Positions 63,042 to 64,000 of a DNA stretch of 64,000 nucleotides are shown piece after piece. Every line of letters starts with the position of its first letter. Position 1 is the stretch's first letter. The DNA comes from Ariolimax columbianus (lineage: Eukaryota > Mollusca > Gastropoda > Stylommatophora > Arionidae), in NCBI GenBank assembly GCA_036924085.1, contig JAVGWX010000018.1, positions 20,428,964-20,492,963 of the forward strand, written 5' to 3'. The notes under the pieces are model-generated. The model made no database searches. It saw only the letters and a program-made list of their open reading frames with translations, and was not told where the DNA came from. Position numbers and translations under genes: made by a program.

Positions 63042-63804
63042 TGGCAGAGGACGCCAAAAATATTCCATATATGAGAATTTCAGTAATGAATTATCTATTT
63101 GTTTACAAAAGTAAACTATGTCTGCAACTGAAAATGTTAATGGAAATGTCTTGTTATTAAACAAGAAAACAATCAAATATATATTTTTTCTTTGCAGTCC
63201 AATTTGAGTGAATTGTTCACATCTGCAACACACACTATTAATTTATTTTCACGATATGTTCCTATTTATACAAAGCAGGAACGTTTCATCAGTTGTTAAG
63301 AACAATCAACATTTTAATAAAAGTTTATAGTGTTGGCAGTATGAGGGCGAGAAGATACCCACTAAAGTTAACTTCAAACTTGTATTTATCTTCCGATCGG
63401 TATTTTTACTCTGTCTAGTCTGCATCCTTTGATATTCGGCCCATTGATGGTGTTTTCAGAAGTCTGGGATCACGGTCGACAGTTCTGCTGCCTTACCCGT
63501 TGAAATTCCCATCTATTCGTCTGTTTATTCAGCATGTATCGAATTGTGTGTACGTTGTCTAAATTAACTTCAGCTGTATTTGTCCTTGTTTCTGTTTTCT
63601 TTTATTTACATATCTATTTCTCTTTTCATTTTAAATGTAAAGAACAAACATTTCTTCAAAACTTCGAAGACTCACAGAGAGAACCGCAGGTTACAGGTTA
63701 AGAGTCCCCGTTCTAGATGACTCAAATAGTTCATGTTTTTCATTAAATTTGTTGTTAGCCTGAACTGAATGTTGAAAGCAAAGGGAAACAATATGATTAA
63801 AGTA
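63042..63804. other. AT-rich unique sequence, no gene
   Basis: No repeat word or protein motif was recognised. Confidence 0.35.
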
Positions 63805-63837
63805 GTGTGTGTGTGTGTGTGTGTATGTGTGTGTGTA

Positions 63838-63887
<50 letters not shown>

Positions 63888-63960
63888 TATGTGAAAGAAA
63901 AACACAAGATAGAAAAACAATGTGAAAAAGAAAGAGAGACAGAGAGAGAGGGAGTGAAAC
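63805..63960. repeat. (GT)n(GA)n compound microsatellite
   Basis: GT repeats with ATGT interruptions (63805-63858) pass into GA repeats and then a GA-rich stretch. The ORFs over it (alternating Cys-Val and His-Thr, or Glu-Arg) are by-products. Confidence 0.95.
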
Positions 63961-64000
63961 AAGGGGGAAAAGATAAAATGAGTGAAAATGAGAGATAGAT

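Noticed and set aside
63672..63962. Minus ORF with a long His-Thr run
   Set aside because: It is a translation of the (GT)n(GA)n microsatellite.

Overview
The window reads as a gene-poor stretch of an invertebrate animal genome, most likely a mollusc (a gastropod is my best guess). The grounds are one intron-split animal gene with canonical GT/AG junctions, and a crowded mix of non-LTR retrotransposons (RNase H-bearing LINEs, RTE-like and CR1/L2-like), Penelope-like elements, mariner elements, several SINE families and many minisatellites. No bacterial-style operons, rRNA genes or CRISPR arrays are present.

The one host gene I can support is a RAB9-type small GTPase on the minus strand. Coding exon A (32403-32549) and coding exon B (21569-22033) join in phase 0 to give 203 residues with every GTPase motif and a C-terminal double cysteine. 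A strong splice acceptor lies just 5' of the ATG, so an upstream non-coding exon is expected. A candidate promoter and first exon is at about 38898-39035 (CRE palindrome, TCATGTGA box, YY1-like ATGGCGG, a short uORF and a consensus donor). The ~10.4 kb coding intron holds two mariner-derived fold-back elements, a young LINE copy, a Penelope fragment, two large minisatellites and SINEs. One SINE ends 3 bp beyond the +6 base of the splice donor.

Layout. 1-3.6 kb: nested and inverted SINEs, an AT-rich degenerate repeat and a LINE RNase H fragment. 3.6-14.5 kb: alternating minisatellites and decayed LINE or SINE copies. 14.5-20 kb: LINE RNase H fragments, including LINE-B1 with a perfect target-site duplication. 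21.3-32.6 kb: RAB9 exons and intron. 33-38.5 kb: LINE and SINE remains. 38.9-39.1 kb: putative promoter. 39.3-43.9 kb: Penelope element and LINEs carrying clean SINE insertions. 44.2-46.1 kb: two minisatellites. 48.8-53.9 kb: LINE-A, with an internal VNTR and an antisense LINE-B3 inserted into it. 54.2-59.3 kb: a deleted mariner, an RTE-like LINE, and a mariner/LINE in-frame junction. 59.3-61.65 kb: a 25-bp satellite. 62.7-63.0 kb: an intact SINE.

The elements appear to work as LINE/SINE partnerships. SINE-1 copies and LINE-A/B share a GAACGAAGAAGAA-type 3' tail. SINE-2 and LINE-D share an (AAC)n tail. CR1-like copies end in (GTTAA)n-like repeats, SINE-4 in poly(A) and SINE-3 in (TAA)n. Target-site duplications found by eye date the insertions relative to one another. 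Family names such as SINE-1 or LINE-A are labels for this window only, not database names.
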